DNA of 64,000 nucleotides, taken from positions 496,501 to 560,500 of the forward strand of contig JADEYG010000012.1 in the NCBI GenBank assembly GCA_016906335.1. Direction: 5' to 3'. Within the stretch, counting starts at the first letter, position 1. Each line of letters starts with the position of its first letter. A model generated the notes under the pieces. It saw only the letters and a program-made list of their open reading frames with translations, was not told the origin of the DNA and did no database searches. The stretch comes from Novakomyces olei (lineage: Eukaryota > Ascomycota > Novakomycetes > Novakomycetales > Novakomycetaceae). Shown here piece by piece: positions 32,352 through 45,406 of this stretch. The translations under genes were made by a program, and so were the position numbers.

Positions 32352-34838
32352 ATGATAGGTGAGCATGTTTTAACCACACATATGGAACTTGATCGGACGG
32401 GAAAGGTACCACGCAAGCAAGAGCATCTCGTGCCTGGCAAGGCATTAGTGCGCACTGGAAAGAAGCCCCATGATTTGATTGCCATGAGGAAAGCTAAGCC
32501 CGCGCATGTGCATATGTGTATTATGGCGGAAAAACAAGCCAATTACGCGCCTCTTCCGCCACAGGAAGCTCAGAGCGGAGCCGATCGGAATACTTATAAA
32601 CACACAGGGTGTGATCTTCCAGGTGCATGTGTTGAGAGTGTGTGTTGCGAGAAAGATCATTCAATGGACGGCCCTCTTCACTATATCCACACCAACCACG
32701 GAAACGGTTTGCACGTAACGAATACTTCATCTCCGTCTGTCCCGCGAAGCAACAGCAACAGTCACAATAACGATATTACTGTATACAGCGGCGATTTCTG
32801 CAAGCACACCCTTGATTATGCACACGGATCTCCTACTATGAGCAATTATTCTAATTTTTTATTGAACAATCAGCATTCTCATGCTCAATTCTACAACAAT
32901 GCCACAGTCGAACAACAATCTTCAGCGTCAGCGATTGCAACACAACACCAGCAATTACCAGATAGTGCGCAAGACTGGCAGCAAGAATACGTACAAAAAA
33001 ATTATCGTCCTTCTGAATTAGATGGTGAAATCAAAGCTGTCAGTGGAGACAATTACCACCTGCAAACCCTACGCGGGTCCGGGGTTCAGGAGGGTGCGAC
33101 AGACTGTGAGTGTGATAATAATCCATCCTTTCCAATGGCCGCTTCTCATGCTCCGACATCGTTTATCTTAGACTTTTGTGATGCTGGTTGGCTGCCTGTG
33201 TACGAGTGTGATGATCAGCATTGCTCTGATCAAGAGCATAATGCTTTATGCCATATACCCGATTGCTCAATCAACGAGCCAAACAGTTTACTCTGCACAG
33301 ACTCTGCGTGTAATAAACCAGACTATTCCGTTGTTCATTGCAGCGAAGAGGACTTGTATTCCTGCACAGCGCATGGAAACTCTTGCGACTTTCACGGTAC
33401 TCATAACAACCAACACCAACACCAACACCACCATCACCATCATTTTATTCAGAATCGGCATCAAACACCAAATCAGACTCAAAAGGCACACCAGTACCTG
33501 GAAAGCAAAGTCCATCCTATGAACGATGGAAAGCTTGACAAGGCAGGAGACAAAGCAAGGATTGCTGCTATGGACCCAGTAAAGGCAGATAGTTCTATTG
33601 CATTCGTGGACCCGAGCAATAACAATACTAGTATATTAGTTGAAGAAAGTCACAGCAAGCCTGGAGCAGCAGCAAACATTATGCGGGCGGCTTCGTTCCC
33701 TCTTCTTGAAAGCTGCTCACCTTCCTCGACACAGTCAAGCTTTACACTGAACGGAACGCTTAGTGCCAAGAGCGATACAAGCATAAACGCGTATGCGCCT
33801 TTAGAATTCGATTCCGACAGAGCCAAAAGGCAATGCCTGGAGAGTGCTAGTCAAAAGCCTGCTTCAGGTCGTCATATGACATCAACACGGACTGAACCAA
33901 TGGTACAAATGCCGACAGACTCACACATGATGCATCCTGGGCTTATGACTGCCAGGGGAAAACCTGACATTTACCATTGCCACTGGGATTCCTGCCAAAT
34001 GACGTTTCCCGATGCTCTAGAGTTCAATGAACACATTATAGACGATCATTTGGCTGCCTTGCAAGCGGCAGTGGAGGAGGACAGTTCCGTAATGGAACAG
34101 CTAGCGAGTATCTCGCGTACGGAAAATGAAGGTGGTACTCAATCAAAGGCAAATGACATGGACAGTAAACCCCAAATGGAAGGGGAATCGCAAATTACAA
34201 CAGAGATGGCAAATGCCAATGGCTATGGCAATTTGCTCGAATGCAAATGGGATTCCTGTGGTGCACGGCCAAAGGCAGTAAACGAGTTACGCAGCCATTT
34301 ACGCAGTCACTGGCAGCAACGTGGAGGTGGACCCTTGGCAGAGCATCATCAATGCCAGTGGGTAGTGGACACTGGGACAGGAGCAATCTGTGGAGAGTGC
34401 CTTGGATCCGCTGAGGATTTGAGTAAGCATGTAGTTAGCAAACACGTAGGCAGCCGTAAGCCTACTTACACATGTATGTGGTCAGAGTGTTCTCGCGAAG
34501 GCCGGCCTTTTGCACAAAAGCAAAAAATTCTAAGGCACCTTCAGATCCACACGCACCACCGTCCATGGGCCTGTGATATTTGCGGACACAGATTCAGCGA
34601 GGAACATGCCATGATGCAGCACCGTAGAACGCACACGGGCGAGCGTCCTTTTGTATGTGGAGAATGTGGGAAGGCTTTTTCTGCAAGCACAGCTCTAAGT
34701 GTGCACATGCGACTACATACAGGACACAAGCCGTTAATATGCCGATACCCAGGCTGTGGTAAACGGTTCAATGAATCCTCAAACCTTGCAAAGCATATGC
34801 GAATGCATGCGCGGCAGGAGGAGAGGCATTCTCTGTAA
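32352..34838 (+). CDS. ZAP1: Zap1/ZafA-type zinc-responsive transcription activator
   Basis: One exon encodes 828 residues from the first ATG. Zap1-type factors activate zinc-uptake genes when zinc is low and are inhibited by direct zinc binding. Seven C2H2 fingers occupy about residues 538-820. Two are separated CxWxxC-type fingers (CHWDSC, CKWDSC), the third has a long loop, a fourth begins CMWSEC, and three are tightly linked canonical fingers. The last ends CGKRFNESSNLAKHMRMH, almost identical to the last Zap1 finger. Upstream, about residues 270-370 are unusually rich in Cys and His, with CDDQHCSDQEH, LCHIPDC and a run of His near 355-365. This resembles the zinc-sensing activation domain of Zap1. 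The N-terminal half is otherwise Asn/Ser/Gln-rich. A TAG-gtgagc shortly after the ATG could hide an alternative start exon. Confidence 0.88.
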   Translation: MIGEHVLTTHMELDRTGKVPRKQEHLVPGKALVRTGKKPHDLIAMRKAKPAHVHMCIMAEKQANYAPLPPQEAQSGADRNTYKHTGCDLPGACVESVCCEKDHSMDGPLHYIHTNHGNGLHVTNTSSPSVPRSNSNSHNNDITVYSGDFCKHTLDYAHGSPTMSNYSNFLLNNQHSHAQFYNNATVEQQSSASAIATQHQQLPDSAQDWQQEYVQKNYRPSELDGEIKAVSGDNYHLQTLRGSGVQEGATDCECDNNPSFPMAASHAPTSFILDFCDAGWLPVYECDDQHCSDQEHNALCHIPDCSINEPNSLLCTDSACNKPDYSVVHCSEEDLYSCTAHGNSCDFHGTHNNQHQHQHHHHHHFIQNRHQTPNQTQKAHQYLESKVHPMNDGKLDKAGDKARIAAMDPVKADSSIAFVDPSNNNTSILVEESHSKPGAAANIMRAASFPLLESCSPSSTQSSFTLNGTLSAKSDTSINAYAPLEFDSDRAKRQCLESASQKPASGRHMTSTRTEPMVQMPTDSHMMHPGLMTARGKPDIYHCHWDSCQMTFPDALEFNEHIIDDHLAALQAAVEEDSSVMEQLASISRTENEGGTQSKANDMDSKPQMEGESQITTEMANANGYGNLLECKWDSCGARPKAVNELRSHLRSHWQQRGGGPLAEHHQCQWVVDTGTGAICGECLGSAEDLSKHVVSKHVGSRKPTYTCMWSECSREGRPFAQKQKILRHLQIHTHHRPWACDICGHRFSEEHAMMQHRRTHTGERPFVCGECGKAFSASTALSVHMRLHTGHKPLICRYPGCGKRFNESSNLAKHMRMHARQEERHSL

Positions 34839-36285
34839 TATTCCCACATTGAAAAGTGGAATTCACCACAATAAAAGCAAAGCAAAGAAATAAAAGGATA
34901 AAATGGCAGCGGTTGACTCAACGCGTCAATTCGACGCGTCGACTTTTTATAGATTACACCTCGAAATTATGTACAGAAGGGGTGTCGTGTGAACGTGTAT
35001 CGACTTGTTTTGATTATGGATTCTTTGAACGCATTTAATTGCCTCTATTTCGCGTATTAGTTTTGCGCAACTCGGTCGCGGAGTTTTGCGACAGGTTAAT
35101 AATAATAATATATATATATACGTTTAGAATACATTTTCATTTGGAATACATTTTCATTTGGAATACATTTTCATTTGGAATACATTTTCATTTGGAATAC
35201 ATTAAAATGATTGACATAAGCACAGAATCTAATAAATAATATATATTATATTATAAACCTTTGTAATATCATCAACCATGTATGTCGGCTACAAGACTAA
35301 TACTATTCGCAAGACTTCATTCGCAGCAGTATTACTTGATCTCATCCCATTTCGAGTCCGGCCGGCTAGGCAGGGTTTTCGGAAGTACGCCATTGCTTCC
35401 GCCTGTTCCGGCACGCCCCGGCTGTCTAGTTGCCGAACACAGGGTTAGGGTTTGGAGTCGGGACCAGATTGTGGTTCGCGAGGGTGGCACGAGTCTCCAA
35501 GTTGCGCGCAATTCGGAGCGTGTCGCGCGTCAAACACTGCGACACGGGTAAGGATCGTGTACGCCGAGCTCTATTTTATGTATTTTTTCATAATAAAGAA
35601 CGGTCGACTTTCTCGCGATAATATCCAACCATTCCTGGTAGAAAATACGCGCTTCTCAAGTCTTTCCTATTAAGTGGCCGGAGTATACAAGGGGCAAGCG
35701 GTTACCAATTCGGCGCCGGGAGAAATCGCGTTGAATAAAAACCGTAGAATAAAATTATACACATTAAAAGTTTAGGGGAAAAATAAAAAGGTGGCCCTCC
35801 CCATCACTTTAATTTCCCAACGTCCACCACAGGCACTGCACTCTTTGTCGCTGTCGCCGTTTGCATTTGATATCCAAAGGCGCGTTCCGTAATTACAGGT
35901 GAGTACTTAAATTCCTGGAAGCATTATACGCTGGCACTTTACATGACGATTTACAGGCGGCAGCAGGACGGGCCAATGCTCGAACTGTCGTGTGGTCGGT
36001 CCGTGGGACCGCGTCTGCTGTGCTGACCTTTAGCTACATTTTCATTGGATTTTCTTTTCGTTTCGTCTATTTTTATTTATTTATTTGTGTATTTAATTAA
36101 TTGTGTATCTATGTATTTATTTATTTATTTGTGTATGTATTTATTAGTGTCTATCAAGTACATATATACTTGTTACTTGACGTGTGAATATATATACACA
36201 TATCCGAAGAAAAACTTTTCAACTCGAATACTAACCGGTCCAGAGCCGTTACTCATCACTCTATACATAACCTCGATCTATCACA
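34839..36285. other. AAC upstream region with a probable leader intron (35899-36243)
   Basis: A strong donor (CAG/GTGAGT at 35899) and an acceptor at 36243 preceded by TACTAAC flank a 345-bp segment ending 42 bp before the AAC start codon, so a 5' UTR intron is likely. AGGGTTAGGGTTT lies at 35441-35453. A 17-bp tandem repeat is at 35127-35203. A 56-codon frame beginning near 35278 has no recognisable homology and is not called. Confidence 0.55.
35127..35203. repeat. 17-bp tandem repeat (GGAATACATTTTCATTT), about 4.5 units
   Basis: Perfect units follow one another in the intergenic region downstream of the zinc regulator. Confidence 0.95.
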
Positions 36286-37212
36286 ATGGCTGATCAGGCA
36301 AACCAAAAGTCCAACTTTTTGTTGGACTTCCTCATGGGCGGTGTGTCCGCTGCCGTCTCCAAGACGGCTGCCGCCCCCATTGAGCGTGTGAAACTTCTTA
36401 TCCAGAACCAGGATGAGATGATCCGCGCTGGCCGTCTTTCTCGCCGCTACGACGGTATCTCTGAGTGCTTCTCCCGTACCATTAAGGAGGAGGGCGCCGT
36501 TTCGTTGTGGCGTGGCAACACTGCTAACGTTTTGCGTTACTTCCCTACCCAGGCTCTCAACTTTGCCTTCAAGGACTACTTCAAGAAGATCTTTGGCTTC
36601 AAGAAGGAGCGCGATGGCTACAACATGTGGCTGCTCGGCAACATTGGTGCCGGTGGTGCTGCTGGTGCTTCTTCTCTGTTGTTTGTCTACTCTCTCGACT
36701 ATGCTCGTACCCGTTTGGCCAACGACGCCAAGTCGGCCAAGAAGGAGGGCGGTGGACGCCAATTCAACGGTCTCGTCGATGTGTACCGCAAGACTCTTGC
36801 CTCTGATGGTGTCCGTGGCTTGTACCGTGGCTTTGGCCCCTCTGTTTTGGGTATTATGGTCTACCGTGGTCTCTACTTTGGTCTGTACGATTCGCTCAAG
36901 CCTGTTGTCCTTACTGGTCCTCTTGAGGGCTCTTTCCTCGCCTCTTTTGCTCTCGGATGGGCCGTCACTGTCGGATCTGGTGTCGCCTCGTACCCGCTTG
37001 ATACCGTACGTCGTCGCATGATGATGACTTCTGGCGAAGCCGTCAAGTACAGCTCTTCCTTCCAGGCCTTCCAGCAGATCGTCTCCCAGGAGGGCGCAAA
37101 GTCTCTGTTCAAGGGCGCTGGCGCCAACATTCTGCGTGGTGTTGCAGGTGCTGGTGTGCTGGCTCTGTACGATCAAGTGCAGCTTTTGCTCTTTGGCAAG
37201 GCCTACAAGTAA
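36286..37212 (+). CDS. AAC: Mitochondrial ADP/ATP carrier
   Basis: A single exon encodes 308 residues. The carrier exchanges cytosolic ADP for matrix ATP across the inner membrane. Three mitochondrial-carrier repeats are visible, each with a PX[DE]XX[RK] motif (PIERVK, SLDYAR, PLDTVR). The third is followed by RRRMMM, the signature of nucleotide carriers. The C-terminus GKAYK agrees with fungal AACs. The coding sequence is noticeably richer in C-ending codons (CTC, GGC, AAG, GTC) than neighbours, a sign of high expression. The only likely intron is in the 5' leader. Confidence 0.98.
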   Translation: MADQANQKSNFLLDFLMGGVSAAVSKTAAAPIERVKLLIQNQDEMIRAGRLSRRYDGISECFSRTIKEEGAVSLWRGNTANVLRYFPTQALNFAFKDYFKKIFGFKKERDGYNMWLLGNIGAGGAAGASSLLFVYSLDYARTRLANDAKSAKKEGGGRQFNGLVDVYRKTLASDGVRGLYRGFGPSVLGIMVYRGLYFGLYDSLKPVVLTGPLEGSFLASFALGWAVTVGSGVASYPLDTVRRRMMMTSGEAVKYSSSFQAFQQIVSQEGAKSLFKGAGANILRGVAGAGVLALYDQVQLLLFGKAYK

Positions 37213-37963
37213 ACATTAGGACACGTTTGCTTTAGTGTATACGTGTGCGCGATATTACTACACGCTAGTATTGTTGTTGTTTTGCTGCAGCTTCTACTCC
37301 CGCCCCTAAAGTTTTTGGGCGTAGAATTAATAAATTATTGCACTAGAACCGTGTTTGCCTGTAATGCCTGTTTTATTATTGCTCCGAATCAAGCTTGCGT
37401 CGACAGTTTGGTAATTGGCTGTATTAGAGTCGCTGTAAACTGCATTTGCCAAAGTAAACTTGCAAGCCGCTCATTGAATAGATATCCGTCCGTCTGCTTT
37501 TAAATTGCTCTCCGTCTGGACATTATTTGTTACCGAGATAGCCGCGGCCAATCGTATTCTTTTGCCATTCAATAATATCCCACATTCTAATTATCTCTAT
37601 TATTATCTCTATTATTATCTCTAATTATCTCTAATATTATCTCGATATCAATTCTGTTTAACCTTTAATAATCGGAGCTCCACATAATATTAATAACCGC
37701 TTCAAAGTATGAATATTTCCTACATTATTATCGATGTATATATTCCAATATTATGGACAGATGAATACACTCTTGTCGCGCGACCACGGAAAATATACAA
37801 AATATATAAATATATAAATACATAAAAAAGATAAAAATATTAAATATATAAATATATAAAAATATAAAAATATATAAAATATATCACGGCTGGCGATAGC
37901 GGCGTGTAAGACCAGAGCAATTGCGAGGGTACGGTCCACTATATACGGCTGCGCTATGAGAAA
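37213..37963. other. Intergenic region with TATTATCTC and ATATAAA tracts
   Basis: Imperfect TCTCTATTATTA repeats near 37595-37640 and ATATAAATAT repeats at 37795-37880 lie between AAC and the next gene. No gene is seen. Confidence 0.5.
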
Positions 37964-38710
37964 ATGTCAGTCAAATCGGTTGTGCTTATAAGGCACGGAG
38001 AAGCGGAGCACAATGTGGGCGACGTGTACACGATCCCCGATCCTCATCTGACGCAGTTTGGCCGAGAGCAATGTGCTCATCTGCGGGAGACTCTGACGTG
38101 GGGATTGCGGGATGAATTGCGGCAAAAGCACACTCTTGTGTCCCCACTGAGGCGGACGCTGGAGACGTTTAGGTTAGGGTTACCCCCGCTGCCGGCTGGA
38201 AGCGTGCAGGCGCTTCCAGAACTACAGGAGACGGGCGGTTATCCGTGTGATACGCCTTCGCCTATCGGCACAGTAGAAGCAGAATTTGGAGGGGACAAGA
38301 GCGAGTTTGACTTTAGCCGCTGCCATGCTGCCGGTGCTACTCTTACAAGCAAGTCAGGGTTTTTTTCTCCATCAAAGCCAGCGCTTATGCGCCGGGCGCA
38401 ATGGGTGCTGCGGTACCTTGCAAGCTTGCAGGGACCAGAAGAATGCGTAATCGTAGCGCACGGATCGCTGATTCGGTACCTCACTGGCCTCCATATAGAC
38501 TTTGACGATAGTTACACGCTTGCTTACTATGGCAACTGCGAAGTACGGAGGTACATTTTGGTCAGGCCTCCGCATTTGCTTCCGCCTGAGCCTGATTTGC
38601 CGTGGACTGGCGAAAGCGCCATTGATCCTAAAGACCCGGCGACGCGCGTCCGTTTGCAGCTGGCCGAGACGCTTTACCGGCATGAAAAGGTTCGCATTCC
38701 TGCTCCGTGA
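37964..38710 (+). CDS. Histidine phosphatase (phosphoglycerate mutase-like) family protein
   Basis: One exon encodes 248 residues. The N-terminus carries the catalytic loop VVLIRHGEAEHN, an Arg-containing LVSPLRRTLETF block, and a late VIVAHGSLIRYLTGL motif with the second catalytic His, all standard for the branch-1 histidine phosphatase fold. It lacks features of true glycolytic phosphoglycerate mutase and resembles the small fungal cytosolic phosphatases of the Pmu1/Det1 type. Substrate cannot be inferred. A TTAGGTTAGGGTTA stretch occurs within the coding sequence near 38171 and is probably coincidental. Confidence 0.85.
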   Translation: MSVKSVVLIRHGEAEHNVGDVYTIPDPHLTQFGREQCAHLRETLTWGLRDELRQKHTLVSPLRRTLETFRLGLPPLPAGSVQALPELQETGGYPCDTPSPIGTVEAEFGGDKSEFDFSRCHAAGATLTSKSGFFSPSKPALMRRAQWVLRYLASLQGPEECVIVAHGSLIRYLTGLHIDFDDSYTLAYYGNCEVRRYILVRPPHLLPPEPDLPWTGESAIDPKDPATRVRLQLAETLYRHEKVRIPAP

Positions 38711-38958
38711 TGGAAGAGGGTCAGGTATAGAGTTTCCTAGAATCTGCTCCTGCTCACTCAGATTGATACATGGCGTTGCTGACAAGTATTTACTACTAGA
38801 CTAGTACTAGAGTTTGCCGCATGGACTAGACGCATACGTTACGTACTAGACGATTAAAGATAATAAAACGTTTATTTATTCGGGGTTTAGGTTCAAAATT
38901 GACTAGTCATTATACAAACATTATTTGCCACCAGCCGCAGGCTATTCCAGGGTATTTC

Positions 38959-40521
<1,563 letters not shown>

Positions 40522-40645
40522 GTCGGAAGGTCGCGTTTAACGCGCGTCACGTGATGAATTCTATAGAGATTTGTGCGGTTGGAACAAGTAAATAGTGTGT
40601 ATAATAAAATAATAAATAAATAGATAAAAAGATAGATAGATAGAT

Positions 40646-40788
40646 AAATGAATAAATGAATAAATGAATAAATGAATAAATGAATAAATGAATAAATGAA
40701 TAAATGAATAAATGAATAAATGAATAAATGAATAAATGAATAAATGAATAAATAAATAAATAAATAAATGAATAAATGAATAATATTT
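40646..40788. repeat. (AATAAATG)n octamer array, CDC7/NCAPD2 promoter
   Basis: About 14 AATAAATG units, then AATA units and two more octamers, preceded by GATA units. The array lies between two divergent start codons 367 bp apart. The same octamer forms the array at 46101-46445. Confidence 0.95.
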
Positions 40789-40888
40789 AATCTAGTCAAA
40801 TAAATAAATAATATACAAATACTATAATTAATCAACATTTAGGCGTAAACAAACACTGCACAACGAGTAAACAACGCGTAGTCTCGCA

Positions 40889-43800
40889 ATGAGGTCGCTC
40901 AATGATCTCGTACTCGCGTATTCGGATCGTGGAGTGGAAGGCCTCGACATTGACGCGTCTGTCCCAAGCGATGTTGCGCTCTTTTTCGAGGGTAAATAAA
41001 CATTGAATTTCAATAATTAATTGATTATAGATGCAAGCGAGGCACTGGCACAGGATTGTACTGCTCTAGCTCAGGAGGAAAGGTATGAGACTTTACTCGC
41101 TCTCATACAGAGCTTTGAGTCTCTGCCTGCCCGGGCACGTATGGCGCTGATCGATACATTGGCAGCGGGTTTGAACGCGTGTGCTTCGGCAATGGATACG
41201 ATCACTGCCTCAGAGGGCGAAATGGAGGCGGTCGAGACTTTTGCTCAGTCTGTGGAGATTCAAATTTTCGCTTTGCAGCTTTGTTTACGTGTTATTGAAC
41301 AGAGCTCTAATGGCGCTACTGTAAGGCGCGGCAAGGCGGCGAATGACAGTGATTTTGCTGCGGAAATGGCTGTGCAGAACGGCTTGGATGCGGTTTGTAA
41401 GTTACTGGCACAAAAGCTGCAACGGATTTGGCAGACGTCGGCTGAGAGAGACCAAGTCGTTACAGCTGCCGTGAAATGTGCATACATTTTTATGGAGACC
41501 GAGCATTATCTAAAGCATCGTGGTATAAGGATGCGCGTCTTCAAGGCTATTTGCGTGGCTGTCAAACACCAGGGACACGCGTTTGGAGCACAGACTATTA
41601 TCCTACAATACCTGCAATATTACGATCATCTTGCAGAACCCGTGGCGGAGCTTCTTCAGATCTTGTCGCAACAGTATGACCATCAGCAGCTGATGGACGG
41701 GCTCTTGAGTGATATTTCTACGCTACAGTTTAGTGCTACAGACACCAAGGGCCCTAGATCAATTGCCACTTTTCTCGCCAGATCGTCCGAGATTCTTCCA
41801 AGACAAATACTGAAACAGATAACGTGCTTGATTAATCTGTTGGACAATGAGGTATGCCAATTTTGAAATGTGGAAAGAAAAAGAAAGTGAAAGCGAATAA
41901 AAACACATGAATGAAAATGAAAACAATCAAAAACAGCTGAATACGTAAACACGTGTATATATATACAATGAAATACAATGAAATAAAATACAATAATAAA
42001 ATGCAAAAACACCAAAAAAAAAAAAAATAAACAAACCACATGCACTAACGTACAGTCTTACGCACTGCGAAACGGTATTATTGAGGTGGCGGCTAATCTT
42101 GTTTGCGATTTGTGCCGCTCAGAGGACCTGCTTACCGATGTCGAGAGCAACGAGCATTATGTGCAAACCTTTTTCACTTTATTACAGGCGCGATTGCTAG
42201 ATGTCAATCCTTACTGCCGTAGCAAAGTGTTGCAATGCTATACTCGTATCTTTGAGCTGCCTAACAAATTCCCCAAGGTTCGACAGGACGTGCTTGAATC
42301 TGCAGTTGAGCTTCTTCGAGACAAAAGCAGCAATGTCCGTCGCAACGCAGTAAGATTAATTTCTAAAATGATTGCGACACATCCCTTCTCTGCTTTGCAC
42401 GGTGGAACGCTGCAGCTCAGTGCCTGGTCATCGCGTGCAAACGAATTAAAGGAAAAATTAGCTAAAATTGATATTCCGCAAGAGATTCGAGATGGAGCTC
42501 TGGGCGACATATCCATGGACGACGGCGATGACATGCAGGTCGAGCATGAAGACATGCTCAATTCTGAACAGCTATCACAGGAAGATATGGCTAAATTGAC
42601 GCTAACTCTACGATTTTACCTCGACGCTGTGCACTTTATCCAAACTGTTCATGGCGCAGCCGAGACGATAACCTTGTTGCTTGCTTCCAAGAATAAGCAA
42701 GAGACATTGGAGGCAATGGACTTTTTCGTCGTCGCTGATGCCTATGCCATGGAGTGTGCAAATGTATGAAGCCTTTCTTTACATGATTTACCATTACTAC
42801 TATTACTTTTCGGTTTATTCCAAATTTGTTTCAGCCATTATCAAGATTTTTTCACTTATTCTTTAACTCAAACTAATTGCAGACCGGTATCCGTCGAATG
42901 ATGCATCTAATCTGGACAAAAGCGACTAGCGATGAAGGTAAAGGTGTACAAAACCACCTGGTTGCCTGTTACAACAAATTGTTTCTGGAGACACCTCCCG
43001 GAGCCTCTGAGCAGCAAACGGCCGTTTACGTTGCTCAAAATCTTATCAAATTGACGGAAGGCGCAACAGTCGCAGAGCTGGTCTCTCTTGAAGCTTTGCT
43101 TTGCCACTTATTGAGATCTTCTAATATTCCAGACGAAGCAATCCTTTACCTCTGGACGATATACGAGAGCAATGAGGTGACCCGAGCTCAAAGACAGGGC
43201 GCTATTTCTATCCTTGCCATGCTGGGCTCAGAAACTCGTGAAATTCTTATTCAAAATATTCCCTCACTGCTAGAAATTGGCCTAGGCCGGGCTGGCCAAA
43301 ACGACCTTGTGCTTGCTCATCATACGTGTGTTGCGCTTGGCCGATTGGGTCAGACAGGCAAGAAAAAGGGTAGCTCTTCTGCTGCAGCTGCTTCTGCAAA
43401 TGCAGGACTAGGAAAGGACGATGCAGTATCGGCAATTGAGCTGCCTAATGATCATATCGTGTTTGAGAGACTTGTACAGCTCGTTACTCGGGAAACCGAA
43501 GCACCCGAGTGGTACGCCCTTTGCGAACAGGCAGTTTCAGCAATATACAAGCTTTCACGGCACCCGGACGATTTGTGCTCGCGAATTATTCGCATAAAGA
43601 CTAAAAGCGTGTTTGCTACTCCAGCCGAGGGAGCAGATACTCAGCCGGCACGGACTTGCAGTCTTGCGCAGCTCATGTTTCTCGTGGGACACGTTGCCGG
43701 TACGTTTCTTACCATCTAAAAGCTAACGCTATACAGTAAAGCAAATTGTACATATTGAAAAATGTGAGGCGGATTTCAAGCGGCTAAAATCGATTGCAGA

Positions 43801-45269
43801 GAAAGGTAGGGATATGAGCAGAACAATACAAAAAATTACAAAAATAGACTAAAAAAGACTAAGAAAAAATAAATAAAAAGATTGAAAAGTGGAAAATATT
43901 TAGAGAACAAAATGACAAACCATTTCTTGCACGCAAAATCTACCAATTTTTAAGCCGCGACTGACAAAGAAACAGACTTGAAGTCGGCTGAGAACAGCAA
44001 GACTGAGGACGATGAGCTGAATAATATCAACGGTACCTCTGAAGATGATTTCGTCGACGCAATGAGCAGGATAAGGTGAGACTAAAATCAATTAGAGAGC
44101 AGAGTCTAAACGATGAAACAGGGAGTACGAACTTTTGTACTCGGACAAGTCAATTCTGGCCAGGTTCGGTCCGATGGCCGTTGAGATTTGTGCAAACAAT
44201 GACGTCTACAATGTAAGACTTTTCTTTAATAATTTCTCCTTGTTATTAATGACCGGCCAACTAAATACGTAGGATGAGGAGCTGCAAGCTCAAGCGGCTT
44301 TGACGCTTGCAAAATTTATGTGTGTTTCAGGTGAGCGAATCTGAAACGAATGATTTAATGCTGACTTGTGATTTAGCGGAATTTTGTCGTAAAAATATTC
44401 CTCTTTTCATTACAATCCTTGAAAGATCTCGTGATGAAAGAACGCGCAGTAACCTTGTCATTGCCTTTGGTGATATCGTAAGTTTTAAAATAATTTCAAG
44501 GAACATCAGAGGCTGATTTCAAAGATTGTCTCGTTCAATCATCTGATAAATGACAATACGAATTTCATGTATAAACGACTACAAGATTCAAGCGCGACGG
44601 TCCGTAAAACCTGTCTCATGACACTCACGTTCCTCATTCTTGCCGGTCAAATTAAAATCAAGGGTCAATTGAGTGAGATGGCCAAGTGTCTGGAAGATGA
44701 AGACAAGCGAATTGCCGATCTGGCAAAGATGTTCTTTGGTGAACTCTCTACCAAGGACAACGCTGTCTATAACAGCTTGATGGACATCCTAAGCAATTTG
44801 TCACAGGGAGCAAATGCCGTCAGCCACGATGCGTTCAAGCGCATAATCAAATTTATCATGTCATTTATCGAAAAGGTAGACGCTTTTTGTCTTGTTTTGC
44901 TCCGCAAATAATGCTTTCATTCATTTATCTTTTGATATCACGTTTGATTTCGATGAAGAATACAATGCGTTATGTTTAATTGTTCATATATTTGCTATTT
45001 TTTCTTTTGCTTGCAATATCAGTTTTGCTAACCCGCTTTTACAGGAGAGACATACGCGGCAGCTTTCAGAAAAGCTTACAAACAAACTTGCACAATGCGA
45101 CGACGAACGCCATTGGCAGGATGTTGCCTATGCGCTTTCACTGCTGCCACAAAAAAGCGAGCAGACTCAGGCTGCGTTACAAAAAGGGTTCCGTTACGGC
45201 AACGCAGCCTCTGATCAGTCGATTCACGGTGCTTCACAAGCACAAGAAGTCTCAATGGCACAATCGTAG
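40889..45269 (+). CDS. NCAPD2: Condensin complex subunit 1 (NCAPD2/Cnd1/Ycs4)
   Basis: Eleven exons: 40889-40991, 41031-41851, 42056-42763, 42883-43699, 43737-43805, 43970-44075, 44122-44212, 44273-44330, 44377-44477, 44525-44875 and 45045-45269, giving about 1149 residues. NCAPD2 is a HEAT-repeat subunit of condensin that loads and compacts mitotic chromosomes. Diagnostic segments are KHRGIRMRVFKAICVAVKHQ then GHAFGAQTIILQYLQYYDHL, DTKGPRSIATFLARSSEILP, DKSSNVRRNAVRLISKMI, and the Cnd1 domain ELLYSDKSILARFGPMAVEI with QAQAALTLAKFMCVSAEFC. DSSATVRKTCLMTLTFLILA and LAKMFFGELSTKDNAVYNSL follow. Every junction keeps phase and family continuity. The introns run 37-204 bp. The protein is shorter than human NCAPD2 (about 1400). 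A Ser/Ala-rich loop (KKKGSSSAAAASANAG) interrupts one HEAT region. Confidence 0.95.
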
Positions 45270-45406
45270 GTTTCATAAATTCCTGGATCGGTTTGCAATG
45301 TGTATATACATTTTGAAGCCCTGTAAATAAATTGGGTTCTTAATTGTTTTCAAAACAAATAAAAAAGTGCGCCAGTGTAGACTGATCAATACAATTGACC
45401 CCCTAC

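Noticed and set aside
35278-35448. 56-codon frame with an Arg-rich start
   Set aside because: No recognisable homology, and it lies in the AAC upstream region.
36256-37176. 306-codon open frame antisense to the ADP/ATP carrier
   Set aside because: It is a shadow of a strongly codon-biased gene, with no family resemblance.
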